From Symbiodinium natans (lineage: Eukaryota > Sar > Dinophyceae > Suessiales > Symbiodiniaceae), in contig CAJNDS010000014.1 of the NCBI GenBank assembly GCA_905221605.1, forward strand, positions 103,501-167,500: DNA of 64,000 bases, in the 5' to 3' direction. The position numbers were made by a program, and so were the translations under genes. Positions within the stretch are counted from its first letter, which is position 1, and each line of letters opens with the position of its first letter. Positions 37,538 through 48,999 of this stretch are shown in pieces. Under the pieces are notes generated by a model, which made no database searches, was not told the origin of the DNA, and saw nothing but the letters and a program-made list of their open reading frames with translations.

Positions 37538-38867
37538 CATTTAGGGCTTTTGAGGGCTTAGCAGCTAGGGCAATGTCAATGGTAGCCCCCGTAACCACAT
37601 TATCACCCCTCACCCTAAACCCTTTCTGGTTTGGCTACTTTATCATGGAACCTTGACCAAAAAAGGCAAGCAAAAGCATATTCCACTGTACCAAGAGATG
37701 GGGCTGTAAGGAGTTATAGGGCTCCATAAAGGCTCGAGAGTATCTCCGAGCTTTTGTTAGGACCCCAATGTGCTGGGTTGAGCTTGAAACCTTAAGCCCT
37801 GCACGCAAAACGGCTTCATCTGCCCGTTCGCCCAAAAACCAAAACCCTAAACCCTAAACCCCTGAACCCTAAAAACCCTAAACCCGACCCCAAGCCACAC
37901 TTGTTGTTGGGGTTCCATAGTGCATATATGCTCTCAAGGATTGAGTACTGAGGTTTAGGCTGCGGACGGTAGTAGGGTTCAAATAGGGCCCTTTTGGGGT
38001 GTTCTGGGTACTGTGTATTGCAATATTCTATGCCGTACATGGGCACAATAGTGGTAGTTGGTTGGACTTCTAGATTGGAGTATTGAAGTGTTGGCTGTGT
38101 CTTGTCATCATGATATCCACACTGGCAGCCAGGTTGCGGCATGGTATTGAAAACTTGTCGTTTGACGCCACCTCCCCCTACACTCAAAGGGGAACCCTTG
38201 TAAAGAAGGTAAGGGACCGTACTTGGAGGCTGATGGGTAGTTGCAAGTAGGGTTCCAAGTATGGTAGCTAATCCCTTCTCCCGAATATTAAACGGGGGGC
38301 CTCCCCCCCCAATAAAAATTCGAAATGTGTTCTTATTGTTTGGGGGCATGTTTATCGAAATGGGGTTACTCAAGTAATCAACTTAAGTGTGGTGTAAACT
38401 GAAAGGGCCTAGGGTTTCGGGTTTAGGGTTTAGGGTTTAGGGCAGCAAGACAGCCAGGCAGGAAAGATCTGGCATATCATATGACCAGTGAGGTAGGCTG
38501 AGGAGAGCCAGGCTCACAGGCAGCCAGACAGGCAGCTCACCGACAGGACTGGACTCTACACCCTAAACCCTTCACTCTAAGCCCTAAACCCTTAACCCTA
38601 GACCCCCAACCCTAGTTAAACCCTCTGAGGGTTTTATTGGTGTTGAGGGGTTTATTGGAGGCCTGAACCACCCCCTAGTTCTAAAAGGCGGGGTCGGTTT
38701 CGGCAGGATTTTCCGGAAAGCGTTTTTATTTTTAGGGGGGTATGTAATAAAAGGGGGAAGGGATTAGATTCGCAACCCGATTTAGGGTACTTAGAACCCT
38801 ACTTATAGCTATAAATGAACCTCCAAGTACTAAGGGACCATGTAACTACCCCGTAGATACAAGCTAG

Positions 38868-39034
38868 ACCCAGAGTAAGCTGGGAATAAAACGGGTACCC
38901 TTTTTTGGTTTTAAGGGGAATATAAGGGAACCACAACCCCCCCCCCCCCCCTCCCCCCCCCAAAAAAAGAAAGGGCCCCCCCCCCCCCCCCCCCCAAAGA
39001 ACAAAAAAAAACAAAGGCCTACTCCGGGTCCTAG
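38868..39034. mobile_element. Family 2 element expanded by poly-C
   Basis: CTAGACCCAGAGTAAGCTGG to CTACTCCGGGTCCTAG with long C runs inside. Confidence 0.75.
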
Positions 39035-39082
39035 CAAGTCACTGTTTCACGGGTTGGTCTATTGGGGGTGGGGGGGGGGGGC

Positions 39083-39170
39083 GGGAAGGTCTCCTTCAGG
39101 ACTTGCAGGTCGTGATCCATTTGGGAGCGGCAGGTGGCAGGATGCACTACGCCCCTGCCACAAAGCGCCC
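39083..39170 (-). CDS. Candidate exon
   Basis: Acceptor ATCACAG; frame encodes HPATCRSQMDHDLQVLKETF. A GC donor opens straight into poly-C on the sense strand. Confidence 0.5.
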
Positions 39171-39283
39171 CTGTGATGCGCGGTCACGCGTAAGACGGCA
39201 GCGTCACACCGGCTAGATTGTTGCAACCCTAAACCCTAAACCCTAAACCCTAAACCCTAAACCCTAAACCCTAAACCCTAAAT

Positions 39284-39390
39284 TACGTGACATGCGACTC
39301 CGTGTCGTTGAGGAGAGATCTGCATCTCAACTGTCTGCATTGCGAAGCTGAAGTCTGTTCGTTTTCACTGTGCAGCTTTGACTCGATGCT
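39284..39390 (-). CDS. Candidate exon
   Basis: Island between two CCCTAAA arrays; minus frame encodes SIESKLHSENEQTSASQCRQ and LLNDTESHV, then a stop. It could be a terminal exon. Confidence 0.42.
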
Positions 39391-39438
39391 CTAAACCCTA
39401 AACCCTAAACCCTAGCCCCTAAACCCTAATCCCTAAAC

Positions 39439-39528
39439 CATATCCTTGCGGACCCTGCGCGCTACCATGTCCCAATAGGCGCCGGCTGGAACTAAGCAGG
39501 AGCCGATCGGCAGCGAGCTGTCCGGCAT
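39439..39528 (-). CDS. Candidate exon
   Basis: Minus frame encodes MPDSSLPIGSCLVPAGAYWD and MVARRVRKDM. The Met may be internal rather than a start. Confidence 0.5.
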
Positions 39529-40642
39529 TGAATGAAGCTGAAACCAGCGGCTGTCTTATATACTTACATATAGCATGCATACATTCTTATACATGTATAT
39601 ATATATATTATACATATTTGAAAAGTTTTCTGTATACGACAATATTCGTGAAGCACTTCGTTCGACAACAGAGACCCGGCGTCTCCAGCTGCTCAGTCAA
39701 TGTGGACCTGAAAGAGCAGCCCCGCGCCCCAAAAACGGGCTCAGAAGATAGACCCAACATTTCCGGCAATGCCCCTTTTCCAAAGATGGAAGATGCCGAA
39801 AACTGAACTGACGCCTGGTTTTAGGGAATGCAAATCACACCAGAACGGACTAACAAGGAAGCGACTTGGAGACTGGAGACTTAGAGTAAGGCGTCCCTCA
39901 GCAGGCAAGCAAAGGCAATGGCCTGATGAATCAGAAACCGACACGGAACAAAAGATGACTTTGTAGGATTGTAGGGTTTAAGGCAAGATGTTTATGTATG
40001 GAAATGTGTACATATATATATATATATCAATCTCTCTCTATCTATATATATATATACATATAAATTATATGTATCAAACATCTGTGCGCGAGTGTGTGTG
40101 TGCATTCATATTCTACATTCCATTTGATACTGTGGATCAACAGTATGTACTTATCTATCCATATAAATACACATGCTATACATTGTCAGAGTGGTGGATC
40201 CAGGACTTCAGGTATGAAGGTTTGCGTCAAAGCTTGCGCCAAGTGTAAGCTGTGGACACCATTTGCTTCAGAACCTCCCCGCCCCCCCCCCCCCCCCCCC
40301 CCCCCCGCAAAAACAAAAAAAATCCTTATAAGGGCAATCTAGGGATTATTGTTCTTTGTGGTTTGGGTGGTTCTCAGGCAAATAGCAGCTACGCAGCAGG
40401 CATGTTTTCTCGCAGATGCGAGAGATGGACGGTCGGCCGACTGTGCAAGGCAATTTCATTGACACCTGTCCTGTTTGCGCATGGTGCCAGTAGGAGTTTG
40501 CAGTTTGGCTCTCACGGCCGTGTAAGCTTATGAGAGGGTTGGACATCTTTGCATGCAATGCCTCACTTATTACGACGGTGCCCCTAAACCCTACACCCGA
40601 AACCCTAAACCCGAAACCCTAGACCCTAAACCCTAAACCCTG

Positions 40643-40692
40643 CAGCATTGAATCGGGACAGATGGCCATCCACCACGGTGGACTCAGGTGCT
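40643..40692 (-). CDS. Possible short exon
   Basis: Minus frame reads APESTVVDGHLSRFNAA, directly above a CCCTAAA array. Boundaries are approximate. Confidence 0.35.
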
Positions 40693-40946
40693 CGGTCTCA
40701 TGGAGACATCGTTAGCTTGTCAGGATCTACAAGCTCACATGGACCGCATCGACCCTACCTATGCCCCACAAGGAGACCTTGACAATCCTGTAAATCCTAG
40801 AAGCCGTAAAGGACCTCTCATAGACCCTGCAAACCCTAAAAACGCTGAAGAACCGAATGGAACTTTTCAGCCCTGGAGAAGCCGTACAAGCATGAGCAAG
40901 CTGTGTTTAAGGCATTTTTAAGGGCAAGCAAGGGGGAACTTGGGGC

Positions 40947-41007
40947 CCTAAACCCTAAACCCTAAACCCTAAACCCTAAACCCTAAACCCTAAACCCTAA
41001 ACCCTAA
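40947..41007 (-). repeat. CCCTAAA heptamer array
   Basis: About nine copies. Confidence 0.93.
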
Positions 41008-41079
41008 GACCTGAAGGTGAATCTCGAATACAGGCCCCTAAGCCCTGGAGATCACAAGGTCGCAGAGCAACAGTTTGGC

Positions 41080-41210
41080 CAAGAACCCCCCCCCCCCCCA
41101 AAAAAAAAAAAAAAAGATAATAATCCCTATCTTGCCCTTGTTCTAAGGACTGTTTTTTTTTTTTTCTGGGGGGGGGGGGGGTGTTCTTAAACAAAATAGT
41201 AGAGAGTAAC
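41080..41210. mobile_element. Family 5 palindromic element, probable intron
   Basis: Poly-C/poly-A and poly-T/poly-G arms face each other; its end is the donor of exon 41211-41294. Confidence 0.68.
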
Positions 41211-41294
41211 CTGAGTCCTGGATTCCCAACGCCAACTCTCAGAGATGACGCTGGCGACCAGGCTTTGCCAGTCGGGCTTTCTCAGTCGGGCTTC
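41211..41294 (-). CDS. Candidate exon
   Basis: 84 nt, exactly 28 codons; acceptor GGCAG, GT donor. Encodes EARLRKPDWQSLVASVISES and WRWESRTQ. The palindromic element at 41080-41210 starts at the donor and so is the next intron. Confidence 0.62.
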
Positions 41295-41875
41295 CTGCCG
41301 GATTGTTGGGTTTAGGGTTGAGGGTTTGGGGTTTAGGGCCTTCACGGTTTAGGGTTTCAAGGTTGAGGGTTTAAGGGTTTGGGATTTGGGTCTGTTTAGG
41401 GTTCAGGGCAGAGTCAAGGGTTTAGGGTCTTGATGCCGGAAGGTGGATATGCAGTGCATAACATGGTTTCCTAGTTGTGCAATTAAGTTCTTCAACAGCA
41501 ATGCAGATTTGTCAAGAGTGCCCTCTGGGAACCCGACGATGTGCATTTATGTATGTGGACATCCGTACTTCAAACTAAAACGCAAACAAACATACATTTC
41601 AAATATACATATAAATACAAATGGAAATAAACAAATAAACAAATCAATAAATAAAAAAAAATATATATATATATATATATACAATTCATAAGAGCAGGAA
41701 ATAACTATGACCATTTGAATGTTCAGAGTCCTTCAACCCCCCTCTTCCCTGCCCAGCCAAAAATTTCTCAGAGGACCCGAAACACTTTCAAGCAAGATGA
41801 AGCCAGAACCTCCCTCATCCCGAGACAGCCCCAAAAACACCACTAAATGAAGCCATGTCTGCCGTAGTAAATGGG

Positions 41876-41972
41876 TGGCTGTCCAAAAATTGGATTTCTT
41901 GTGGGGTACTTAAATCTTAGGTGCCGTATTATAATAGGGATCCAAAGGGACCATAATTTTGACAACCACCCA
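41876..41972. mobile_element. Family 3 long palindromic element
   Basis: Shares the centre GGTGCCGTATTATAATAGGG with the other copies. Confidence 0.78.
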
Positions 41973-42558
41973 AAAGAAAGCTGAGTGAACAGGAACATGT
42001 TTGAGGTTGAGGGGATGACGTTGCTTATAGCCTGCGGCCACTTGAAGGGTCAGCGGGAGGGGTTGAACTCCGAAACAGGGTTGCAGAGCATTTGCCGCAG
42101 AACTTTACACGTCCTGCCGAACCCAGATGTAGAGCAACCTTTTCCGACATAATAATGAAGGGGGAAATTTCTGAATAATTCAGGCTCCGTTTAACAGGTG
42201 CATGGGGCGTTTCGCATCTACCTACTCTACGACTCGAAGGGTTCGCATTGTTTTCGGAGGGGAGGTATTTTCGAGCCTGAACGTCGAAGCTCGAAACCCC
42301 CTGCAAACTCTTTTAACAGCCTTAAACCCTGAACCCCCAACCTTCTTCACGACCTGGCCTGTCGGAGACTTTGGAGACTTTGGTCACCACTTTCAGGTGA
42401 GCTCCTGTGTGAAGAGGTGCTCACTTGGGCGTGGGGGAGGGGGAATAGGCGGGACTTCAGGTACATCCACCCTAAACCCGAACCCTAAACCCTAAGCCCT
42501 AAGCCCGAATCCCTAAGCCCCAAACCCCAAACCCTAAACCCTAAACCAAGCCACAGGG

Positions 42559-42559
<1 letters not shown>

Positions 42560-42610
<51 letters not shown>
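42560..42610 (+). repeat. Poly-G tract of 51
   Basis: The longest homopolymer in the window, within heptamer sequence. The exact length may be affected by sequencing. Confidence 0.85.
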
Positions 42611-42612
<2 letters not shown>

Positions 42613-42807
42613 GTAAACCCGAAACCCTAAAGCCTAAACCCTTGAAGAGCTCGTCAAGGGACTCAGGGTTTAGGGCTTCGGATGAGCAGACATACATCGT
42701 ACCCTAAACCCTAAACCCTAAACCCTAAACCCTAAACCCTAAACCCTAAACCCTAAACCCTTAAGACACTTACACCTTGGTGGGGATCCTCCATACCACA
42801 TGGGCAG

Positions 42808-42956
42808 TTTCCTAAATTAGGGTCCCTTTTGGGGTACTCAGTAAAAGGCGGCACAGTTTCAAAAAGGATCCCCAAACCCTAAACCCTAAACCCATAAACC
42901 CTAAACCCTAAACCCTAAACCCTAAACCCTAAACCCTAATTTAGAGAACTGCCCAA
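42808..42956. mobile_element. Family 3-like element split by a heptamer array
   Basis: GGGCAGTTTCTTAAATTAGGG-like left end and AATTTAGAGAACTGCCC right end, with about ten CCCTAAA units between. Confidence 0.65.
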
Positions 42957-43082
42957 TATATTACTCTACTATCAGCTTGGCCTTTTTTTTGTAGCTCTAT
43001 GACAAAATTTGGGTTGGTGGCGGTTTTAGGGTTTAAGGTTTAGGGTGTTTCTAGGGTTTAGGGTCTAGGGTTTAAGGTTTAG

Positions 43083-43153
43083 GCCTAAACCCTAAACCCT
43101 AAACCCTAAACCCTAAACCCTAAACCCTAAACCCTAAACCCTAAACCCTAAAC
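43083..43153 (-). repeat. CCCTAAA heptamer array
   Basis: Ten copies; TTTAGGG units lie just below at 43020-43082, forming an inverted pair without a unique spacer. Confidence 0.95.
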
Positions 43154-43189
43154 CTCTCTTTCATATATAATTTAAATGTTAAGGGGTTA

Positions 43190-43850
43190 CTGGGCAAGGT
43201 CATCTTTTTACTGGGCAAGGTCATTTTTTTACTGGGCAAGGTCATTTTTTTACTGGGCAAGGTCATTTTTTTACTGGGCAAGGTCGTTTCGTCGACCTTG
43301 CCCAAAAAAAACGACCTTGCCCAGTAAAAAAATGACCTTGCCCAGTAAAAAAATGACCTTGCCCAGTAAAAATGTTACTGGGCAAGGTCATCTTTTTACT
43401 GGGCAAGGTCATCTTTTTACTGGGCAAGGTCATCTTTTTACTGGGCAAGGTCATTTTTTACTGGGCAAGGTCATTTTTTTACTGGGCAAGGTCATTTTTT
43501 TACTGGGCAAGGTCATTTTTTTACTGGGCAAGGTCATTATTGGGCAAGGTCATTTTTTTATTGGGCAAGGTCATCTTTTTACTGGGCAAGGTCATTTTTT
43601 TACTGGGCAAGGTCATTTTTTACTGGGCAAGGTCATTTTTTTACTGGGCAAGGTCATTTTTTTACTGGGCAAGGTCATTTTTTTACTGGGCAAGGTCATT
43701 TTTTTACTGGGCAAGGTCATTTTTTTACTGGGCAAGGTCATTTTTTTACTGGGCAAGGTCATTTTTTTACTGGGCAAGGTCATTACTGGGCAAGGTCATT
43801 TTTTTCCTGGGCAGGTCATTTTTTACTGGGCAAGGTCGTTTCGTCCAAAG
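43190..43850. repeat. 22-bp minisatellite with an internal inverted segment
   Basis: About 29 copies of a unit close to TTACTGGGCAAGGTCATTTT plus 1-3 T. Between about 43296 and 43375 four units run in the opposite direction, giving a palindrome with the flanks. The unit lacks stops in several frames, which explains the long frames of 234 and 185 residues here; these are not genes. Confidence 0.95.
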
Positions 43851-43861
43851 GTGTTTAGGAT

Positions 43862-44055
43862 TTCCGGGCCTAATGGTTAGGGTTTCAAGGCCTCACGGCC
43901 TGGTGAGGGCCTCAAGGCCTGCTGTTTAGGGTTTCACGGCCTCACGGCCTGGTATTTAGGGTTTCAGGGTTTCAGGGCCTCAAGGCCTGGTGTTTAGGGT
44001 TTCAGGGCCTCAAGGCCTGGTGTTTAGGGTTTCAAGGCCTCAAGGCCTGGTGTGG
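43862..44055 (+). repeat. Compound satellite
   Basis: Same unit as 17465-17712, about six copies, again followed by a SINE-like repeat. Confidence 0.9.
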
Positions 44056-44109
44056 CTGGTGTTGTGTTAAGTGTTTGGTACTACGGCGTGATTGGTGGTG
44101 CATCCGAAG

Positions 44110-44223
44110 AGAAAATAAGTAACCTTCTATTTTCTTAATGTTATGGGATTCTTTGGGCGGGTGGGTTTTTGTCCGTTGCCTAGATACACTGCTGGCCTAG
44201 TAAATGCTCGAACTTGAGATGCT
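44110..44223 (+). repeat. SINE-like dispersed repeat
   Basis: Same family; TGGGATTCTTTGGGCGGGTG and ACTTGAGATGCTGAACCC, ending in a CCCTAAA array. Confidence 0.62.
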
Positions 44224-44267
44224 GAACCCTAAACCCTAAACCCTAAACCCTAAACCTCAAGAAGGGA

Positions 44268-44345
44268 TCCCCAAAAGGGCCACCCACATCGAAGCCACAA
44301 GCTTGCCGGCAGGGGGAGCACTGGGACGCCCCTGGGATGTGGCCC
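44268..44345 (-). CDS. Candidate exon
   Basis: Minus frame encodes RPSAPPAGKLVASMWVALLG. Heptamer array on the low side of neighbouring sequence. Boundaries are approximate. Confidence 0.4.
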
Positions 44346-44654
44346 GAAACCCCCAAATCAACCCTAAACCCTAAACCCTAAATCCCAAACGCTAAACGCT
44401 AAACCCTAAACCTAAACCCTAAACCCGAGCCCTCCAAGTAGACCCTGAAAGCTTTGCAACTACCCCCAGAGAAACTCCCAAAATCCCGAAACGACACGGA
44501 ATCTCCCTTCATTCTCAACAACACCCCCACCCATTTACCTTGAGAGGTACAATCCCAAAACCCTGCATCTTCATTTAGAGGGTCCTAAACCCTAAACCCT
44601 AAACCCTTAACCTTAAACCCTATACCCCTAAAGCCTAAGTATGGGGCTCCCTGG

Positions 44655-44785
44655 CCCGTCAAAGAATCTCCGTCCTGGAGGGCCTCGAAGCGGGTGTTGT
44701 GGGAGGGGAGGTTACCGAAGTCAATGCGCCTGGGGGCGGTCGGGGGGGCCAAGGCAGCTTGTAGTTGCCGGAGTACGGCTTGGTG
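44655..44785 (-). CDS. Candidate exon
   Basis: Minus frame encodes AVLRQLQAALAPPTAPRRID and FGNLPSHNTRFEALQDGDSL, strongly coding-like and about 130 nt. A second, Pro-rich frame is also open. Confidence 0.58.
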
Positions 44786-44790
44786 TTCAC

Positions 44791-44882
44791 CCTAAACCCT
44801 AAACCCTAAACCCTAAACCCTAAACCCTAAACCCTAAACCCTAAACCCTAAGCCCTAAGCCCTAAGCCCTAGGCCCTAAACC
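44791..44882 (-). repeat. CCCTAAA heptamer array with CCCTAAG block
   Basis: About 13 units. Confidence 0.93.
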
Positions 44883-45084
44883 CTAAGACCCAGACAAAAA
44901 CAAAGGACGAGGGCCCTAGTCTGAAAGGGCCTTGGGGATGCTGCGGCCATTTCGGGGACCCCCTTCTATGCCCCCAAAATACTAGGCCCTAAACCCCAAA
45001 CAATTACCGCAACCCCACAATGGACACCCCCCTAAACCCTAAACCCTAAACCCTAAACCCTAAACCCTGAATCCTAAACCCTAC

Positions 45085-45165
45085 GTTCTCCGGGTGCGGC
45101 GCAGCTCCTCCGCATCGATCCTCGGCGGGGCAGAAGGGAGCTCTGCCCCTTTTCGGTGGGGCTAC
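45085..45165 (-). CDS. Candidate exon
   Basis: Island between CCCTAAA and TTTAGGG arrays. The likely minus frame reads KGAELPSAPPRIDAEELRRT. Another frame is open, so the exact frame is uncertain. Confidence 0.38.
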
Positions 45166-45554
45166 CGGAGCCGTAAGCTTCCCTGAAGCACCATGGGTTT
45201 AGGGTTTAGGGTTTAGGGTTTAGGGTTTAGGGTTTAGGGTTTAGGGTTCAGGGCCTGGGTAAGCCCTGTAAATCCTGTGAATTCTCACAGCCCAATAACC
45301 TCTGAAAGCCTCATGCCCTTTACATCCCAGAGCATGGCCTCAGTTCTCTCAGCGATGATCCTTCACAGCAGCTCCCATTTCTTACAGAGCCTGGTATGTA
45401 GGTTCTGGGTTTAGGGTATAGGGATTTGGGCTTTGGGGATGGTATCCCCAACAAGGGGACCATATCTTAGAGAATTAGAACAAAAACGGGGGCACTTACT
45501 TAGGAACCAGCAGTCGTAGGATCCCGAGCCGGCGCCCACGCACAAAAGAGCTCC

Positions 45555-45737
45555 CTAGAAAACTCTACCAAGCAAAGTGTTAGGTTGTGACCTCCGGCTC
45601 GTTTTAGCGCACTGAATCTGGCGGCAGATGATGCAGCTAGGATTGCTAAGCTGCGACGTTGTGGGAGACTGCTGCTGTCGCGACGGCTTGTGCCTCCTGT
45701 GTGGACTCCATTCGATGAGGAGGCGGTAGGCGTCCAT
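45555..45737 (-). CDS. Candidate exon, possible first exon
   Basis: An ATG at 45737 opens a frame reading MDAYRLLIEWSPHRRHKPSR and NPSCIICRQIQCAKTSRR. CxxC and Cys spacing is noted without a family match. No array abuts it on the high side, which fits a 5' exon, but this is unproven. Confidence 0.4.
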   Translation of the reverse strand: MDAYRLLIEWSPHRRHKPSRQQQSPTTSQLSNPSCIICRQIQCAKTSRRSQPNTLLGRVF

Positions 45738-45867
45738 GGCTTATACGGTTTTACACGGTTTCTAGAGGTTTCTAGGGTTTCTAGGGTTTATTAGGGCTTC
45801 TAGGATGTGTAGGCTGTAGAGGGCATGGGGTTATAGCAGCCTGAGGCAGCTGGTAAGGGTTTGAGAG

Positions 45868-45960
45868 TTAGGGTTTAGGGTTTAGGGTTTAGGGTTTAGG
45901 GTTTAGGGTTTAGGGTTTAGGGTTTAGGGTTTAGGGTTTAGGGTTTAGGGTTTAGGGTTT
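45868..45960 (+). repeat. TTTAGGG heptamer array
   Basis: Thirteen perfect copies. Confidence 0.95.
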
Positions 45961-46801
45961 GAGAGTTTAAGGGTCAAGGGCCCAGGATCAGGAAGAAGAC
46001 GCCAGGGCTTGGGCTGCATTCGACGGGTCCGCCACGTTGCAACCTCATCTAGCAGGCGGCTTTCTCAAAAGCGCCAAGTCCTTTCACAACTTGACGCCCG
46101 GTCAACCTCGAAGCGGGAAGCCCCAAACGCCGAAACCCCCAGCGCCCCAAGCCCGAACAGCCCCCAAACTACGAAGCCCCCAAACTACGAAGCCCTCAGG
46201 TATTCAATCTGGGACTCTATTTACCTACAGTTTAGGAGTAACTACCCCTTAATTAGTAGGTATAGACTGTAGGTAAAGAGAGTCCCAGGTAAACCTTAAG
46301 CCCAGAACCCGACATGATTTGGACTGTGGTGGCCTGGAAATTAAGGCGTCGGGTCTACGGGCTCGAGGGTTCATTAGGGTTTAGGGTTTAGGGTTTAGGG
46401 TTTAGGGCTTAGGGCTTAGGGTTTAGGGCTTGGGGTCCTTCCTCTATGTCCAGAGGCCCCGTAGCATCCTGTGAGCCCTTCAACCTCAACAGAGAGCCCA
46501 ACACCCCTGGATCAGGGAATAGATGGTTTAGGGTTTAGGGCTTAGGGTTTAGGGTTTAGGGTTTAAGGTTTAGGGTGAGATCTTAAGCCATAACAGGGTC
46601 CTTGCTGTGAACTCAGGGTATATTCCCAGGGCCCTTATTGTGAACGACCGATGGTATATGGGAGTTTCCGACAAAGGGGCACCTTACTGGTCCTTCTGAA
46701 AACGGAATCCTACTAGATTAGCAGTCTAGATTAGGGGGTCCCTGTTTTCGTAAACTCTACGTAACCCCTAAACCCTAACCCCCTAAACCCGTACACGCCA
46801 C

Positions 46802-46897
46802 CAATTCAGGAGCATCGGGCTCTCTGCATAGGTGCAACTGAGCTGAGGCGATGGCCAGGGCGGCCAACAGCCTCGCCGGTTGCAGCACGAAGCGTAC
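46802..46897 (-). CDS. Candidate exon (hydrophobic)
   Basis: 96 nt, 32 codons; acceptor ATGCAG, GT donor. Encodes VLQPARLLAALAIASAQLHL. An ATG six bases above the acceptor is in frame, so a signal-peptide start is an alternative. Confidence 0.52.
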
Positions 46898-46916
46898 CTG
46901 CATTTCGGAGCTTAGG

Positions 46917-46995
46917 AGGTTTAGGGTTTAGGGTTTAGGGTTTAGGGTTTAGGGTTTAGGGTTTAGGGTTTAGGGTTTAGGGTTTAGGGTTTAGG
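46917..46995 (+). repeat. TTTAGGG heptamer array
   Basis: Eleven copies above candidate exon 46802-46897. Confidence 0.95.
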
Positions 46996-47391
46996 GGTTT
47001 AGGGTTTGAGTTTTGGGTTTTGGGTTTGGGGTTTAGGGTTTAGAAATCCTGAAAGCCCAAACCCTCAACCCTAAAGGATCCAAGTCCCTGTATTTTATAT
47101 TCTAGGGCTTAAGAGTGAGTGCATAGGCAACGAAATACGCACAAAGCCATCAACCCGCTTTGGTGCTCAACAATTCCCTATATAGACTCTTATCGATCCA
47201 TTCAACCCCGGACCCTGGGCTTTAGGGTGTAGGGTATGGGCTTCTGGGAGTAGTTGGGTTCGGGAAGGGTTGACCATCTGTGCGTGTTAGGCGCAGGGAA
47301 GACAGCGTTTGGGAGCAATCCCTGTGCTGCAGGAACGTGGCCCATGCAGCATATCGAAGAATCACATTCCAAACCCTAAACCCTAAACCCT

Positions 47392-47578
47392 GGCTCTTTG
47401 TAGGGAATGAGGAAATTAGGGAATTCGGGCCAAAACCCTCAACCCTAAACCCTTAACCCCAAACCCTAAACCCTAAACCCTAAACCCAAAACCCAAACCC
47501 TAAACCCTGTATATACCCTATTTAAGGGATTATGGGGTACCTCATCCCCTCATTCCCTCATTCCCGCCTAAGAACCAG
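47392..47578. mobile_element. Family 6 element carrying a heptamer tract
   Basis: TTTGTAGGGAATGAGGAAAT and CATTCCCTCATTCCCGCC form the arms; heptamer variants fill the centre. Confidence 0.7.
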
Positions 47579-47594
47579 CCAGCCTAAATCTATT

Positions 47595-47650
47595 TGGGCT
47601 CTGTAACGTCGATGATCTCCCAAAAGGAGCCCTGTGCCCTCCTTCCTTGG
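47595..47650 (-). CDS. Possible exon
   Basis: Minus frame reads RRAQGSFWEIIDVTEPK between an inverted-repeat element and a TTTAGGG array. Confidence 0.35.
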
Positions 47651-48099
47651 GTTTAGGGTTTAGGGTTTAGGGTGTAGGGTTTAGGGTTTAGGGTTTAGGG
47701 TTTAGGGTTTAGGGTGTAGGGTTTAGGGTGCAGGGTTTAGGGTTTAGGAAGATTTCGCCTCAAATCTCGGCAGCACATTGGGACTCTCGTCTTCCGAATC
47801 CCGAAATAGCAGCGTGACCCCCCCTTGTGCTACTTGAAATCTGACACTCAGCCCTACAATCCCTTAAAGGGTACATTTAGGGTTTAGGGGTTAGGGTCTC
47901 GAAATCTGACACTCAGGGGGGCAGCACCAGAAGTAGGGGAAGCTCTGCCTGACGCATTCGGGACAGAGTTCAGAGTTTGAAGGTTTCAGGGCATTCAGGC
48001 AGCAACATCCAAGTGTCTAACAGAAATAAGTACCAAAACCCTAAACCCTAAACCCTAAACCCTAAACCCTAAACCCTAAACCCTAAACCCTAATAAGAA

Positions 48100-48190
48100 C
48101 CAAGGCTTGAACAGCTGTGAACAGCTCTGCTTGTTTCTTGTGCGTGCAATGATGCAGCCGTGCAGGTGAAGATGTTGATTCGCTCTTATT
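48100..48190 (-). CDS. Candidate exon
   Basis: Minus frame encodes STSSPARLHHCTHKKQAELF and TAVQALV. CCCTAAA below and TTTAGGG above. Confidence 0.48.
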
Positions 48191-48384
48191 GAGGGTTTGG
48201 TTTCAAGGATTTAGGGTTTAGGGTTTAGGGTTTAGGGTTTAGGGTTCATCTGTGTCTCTCTGTGCGCATGCGTGCATGCATGTGTGTTGCCTTAGCGGGC
48301 TGGGGGGTTTCGGGCATGTAAAGCTGGTAAGATGTTTTAAGGACTCGGGTGAAGCCTGACACCTGAACCGATATCCCTAAACCC

Positions 48385-48525
48385 CACACCCTCAGATTCG
48401 TTGGCAGTTTGGGTGAACAAGATATCTTGCCTCTGGTTGCGTGGGCCTTCTTGGAAAGGGCCTTTCAGCAAACTTGGGCAGGAATTGGATAAACGTATAT
48501 GCCTATTATTTATTTCACACGCAGA
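48385..48525 (-). CDS. Possible exon
   Basis: Minus frame reads LSNSCPSLLKGPFQEGPRNQ and DILFTQTANESEGVGF. The plus strand is partly open too. Confidence 0.33.
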
Positions 48526-48999
48526 TGTGGGCATTTCACAAAGTAGGGGTAACCCCTAGTATACCCCCAAACCAGAAAAATCCTTGTAAACAGAACTCCA
48601 TGATCGGACTACTTCGAATACAGGCAACCCTCATGTGGGTTCTAAAAGTTAGGTTAGGGTTCACAAGAACGAACCATGCCTCGCAAATCTCACCCTGCCG
48701 GCCGAGATGTTCCAGGCCGTAGCAGGTGGAAACCTGACGGGATTAGGGTTTGTTTACGGGTTTAGGGTCTAGGGTTTAGGGTTTGGAACGGGGCACAATG
48801 GAGAGATGGAAAGGGCAATCCCTATGCTTCGTTGCATTTGGCTTAGTTGGGCCGGCTATGATTCAGATGGCACAACTTATGCTCCTCTAAATCATGTAGA
48901 TACTAAGCTCCCTGACTGAATACCAACTCCCGCCACGTCACCCCAACGAGCGCTGAACATGCTCATGTTGGCTTGAGGCGTTAGGGCCGTTAGGGTTTA

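Larger units (their letters stand above)
36640..39080. other. Intron-like stretch
   Basis: Scattered heptamers, intact family 8 element, family 2 element, family 10 fragments. The 185-codon minus frame at 37816-38373 has low-complexity and element-derived parts and I cannot support it as a gene. Confidence 0.55.
41310..44260. other. Repeat-dominated stretch
   Basis: TA tract, two family 3 elements, poly-G of 51, heptamer arrays, minisatellite, compound satellite and SINE-like repeat. The 93-97-codon frames at 42025-42495 are open on both strands and are not supported. Confidence 0.6.

Noticed and set aside
37816-38373. 185-residue minus frame
   Set aside because: Contains heptamer-derived and poly-C-derived residues (Gly and Pro runs) and family 10 fragments; no in-phase neighbours found.
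42025-42495. Frames of 93 and 97 residues on opposite strands
   Set aside because: Both strands are open with no splice sites, no repeat context typical of exons and no recognisable motif.
43190-43850. Regulatory array of AAGGTCA half-sites
   Set aside because: The motif is part of a minisatellite unit; the match to a nuclear-receptor half-site is expected by chance in a repeat, and such receptors are not expected here.
43176-43929. Open frames of 234 and 185 residues
   Set aside because: They are translations of the 22-bp minisatellite in shifting frames; the repeat simply lacks stop codons.
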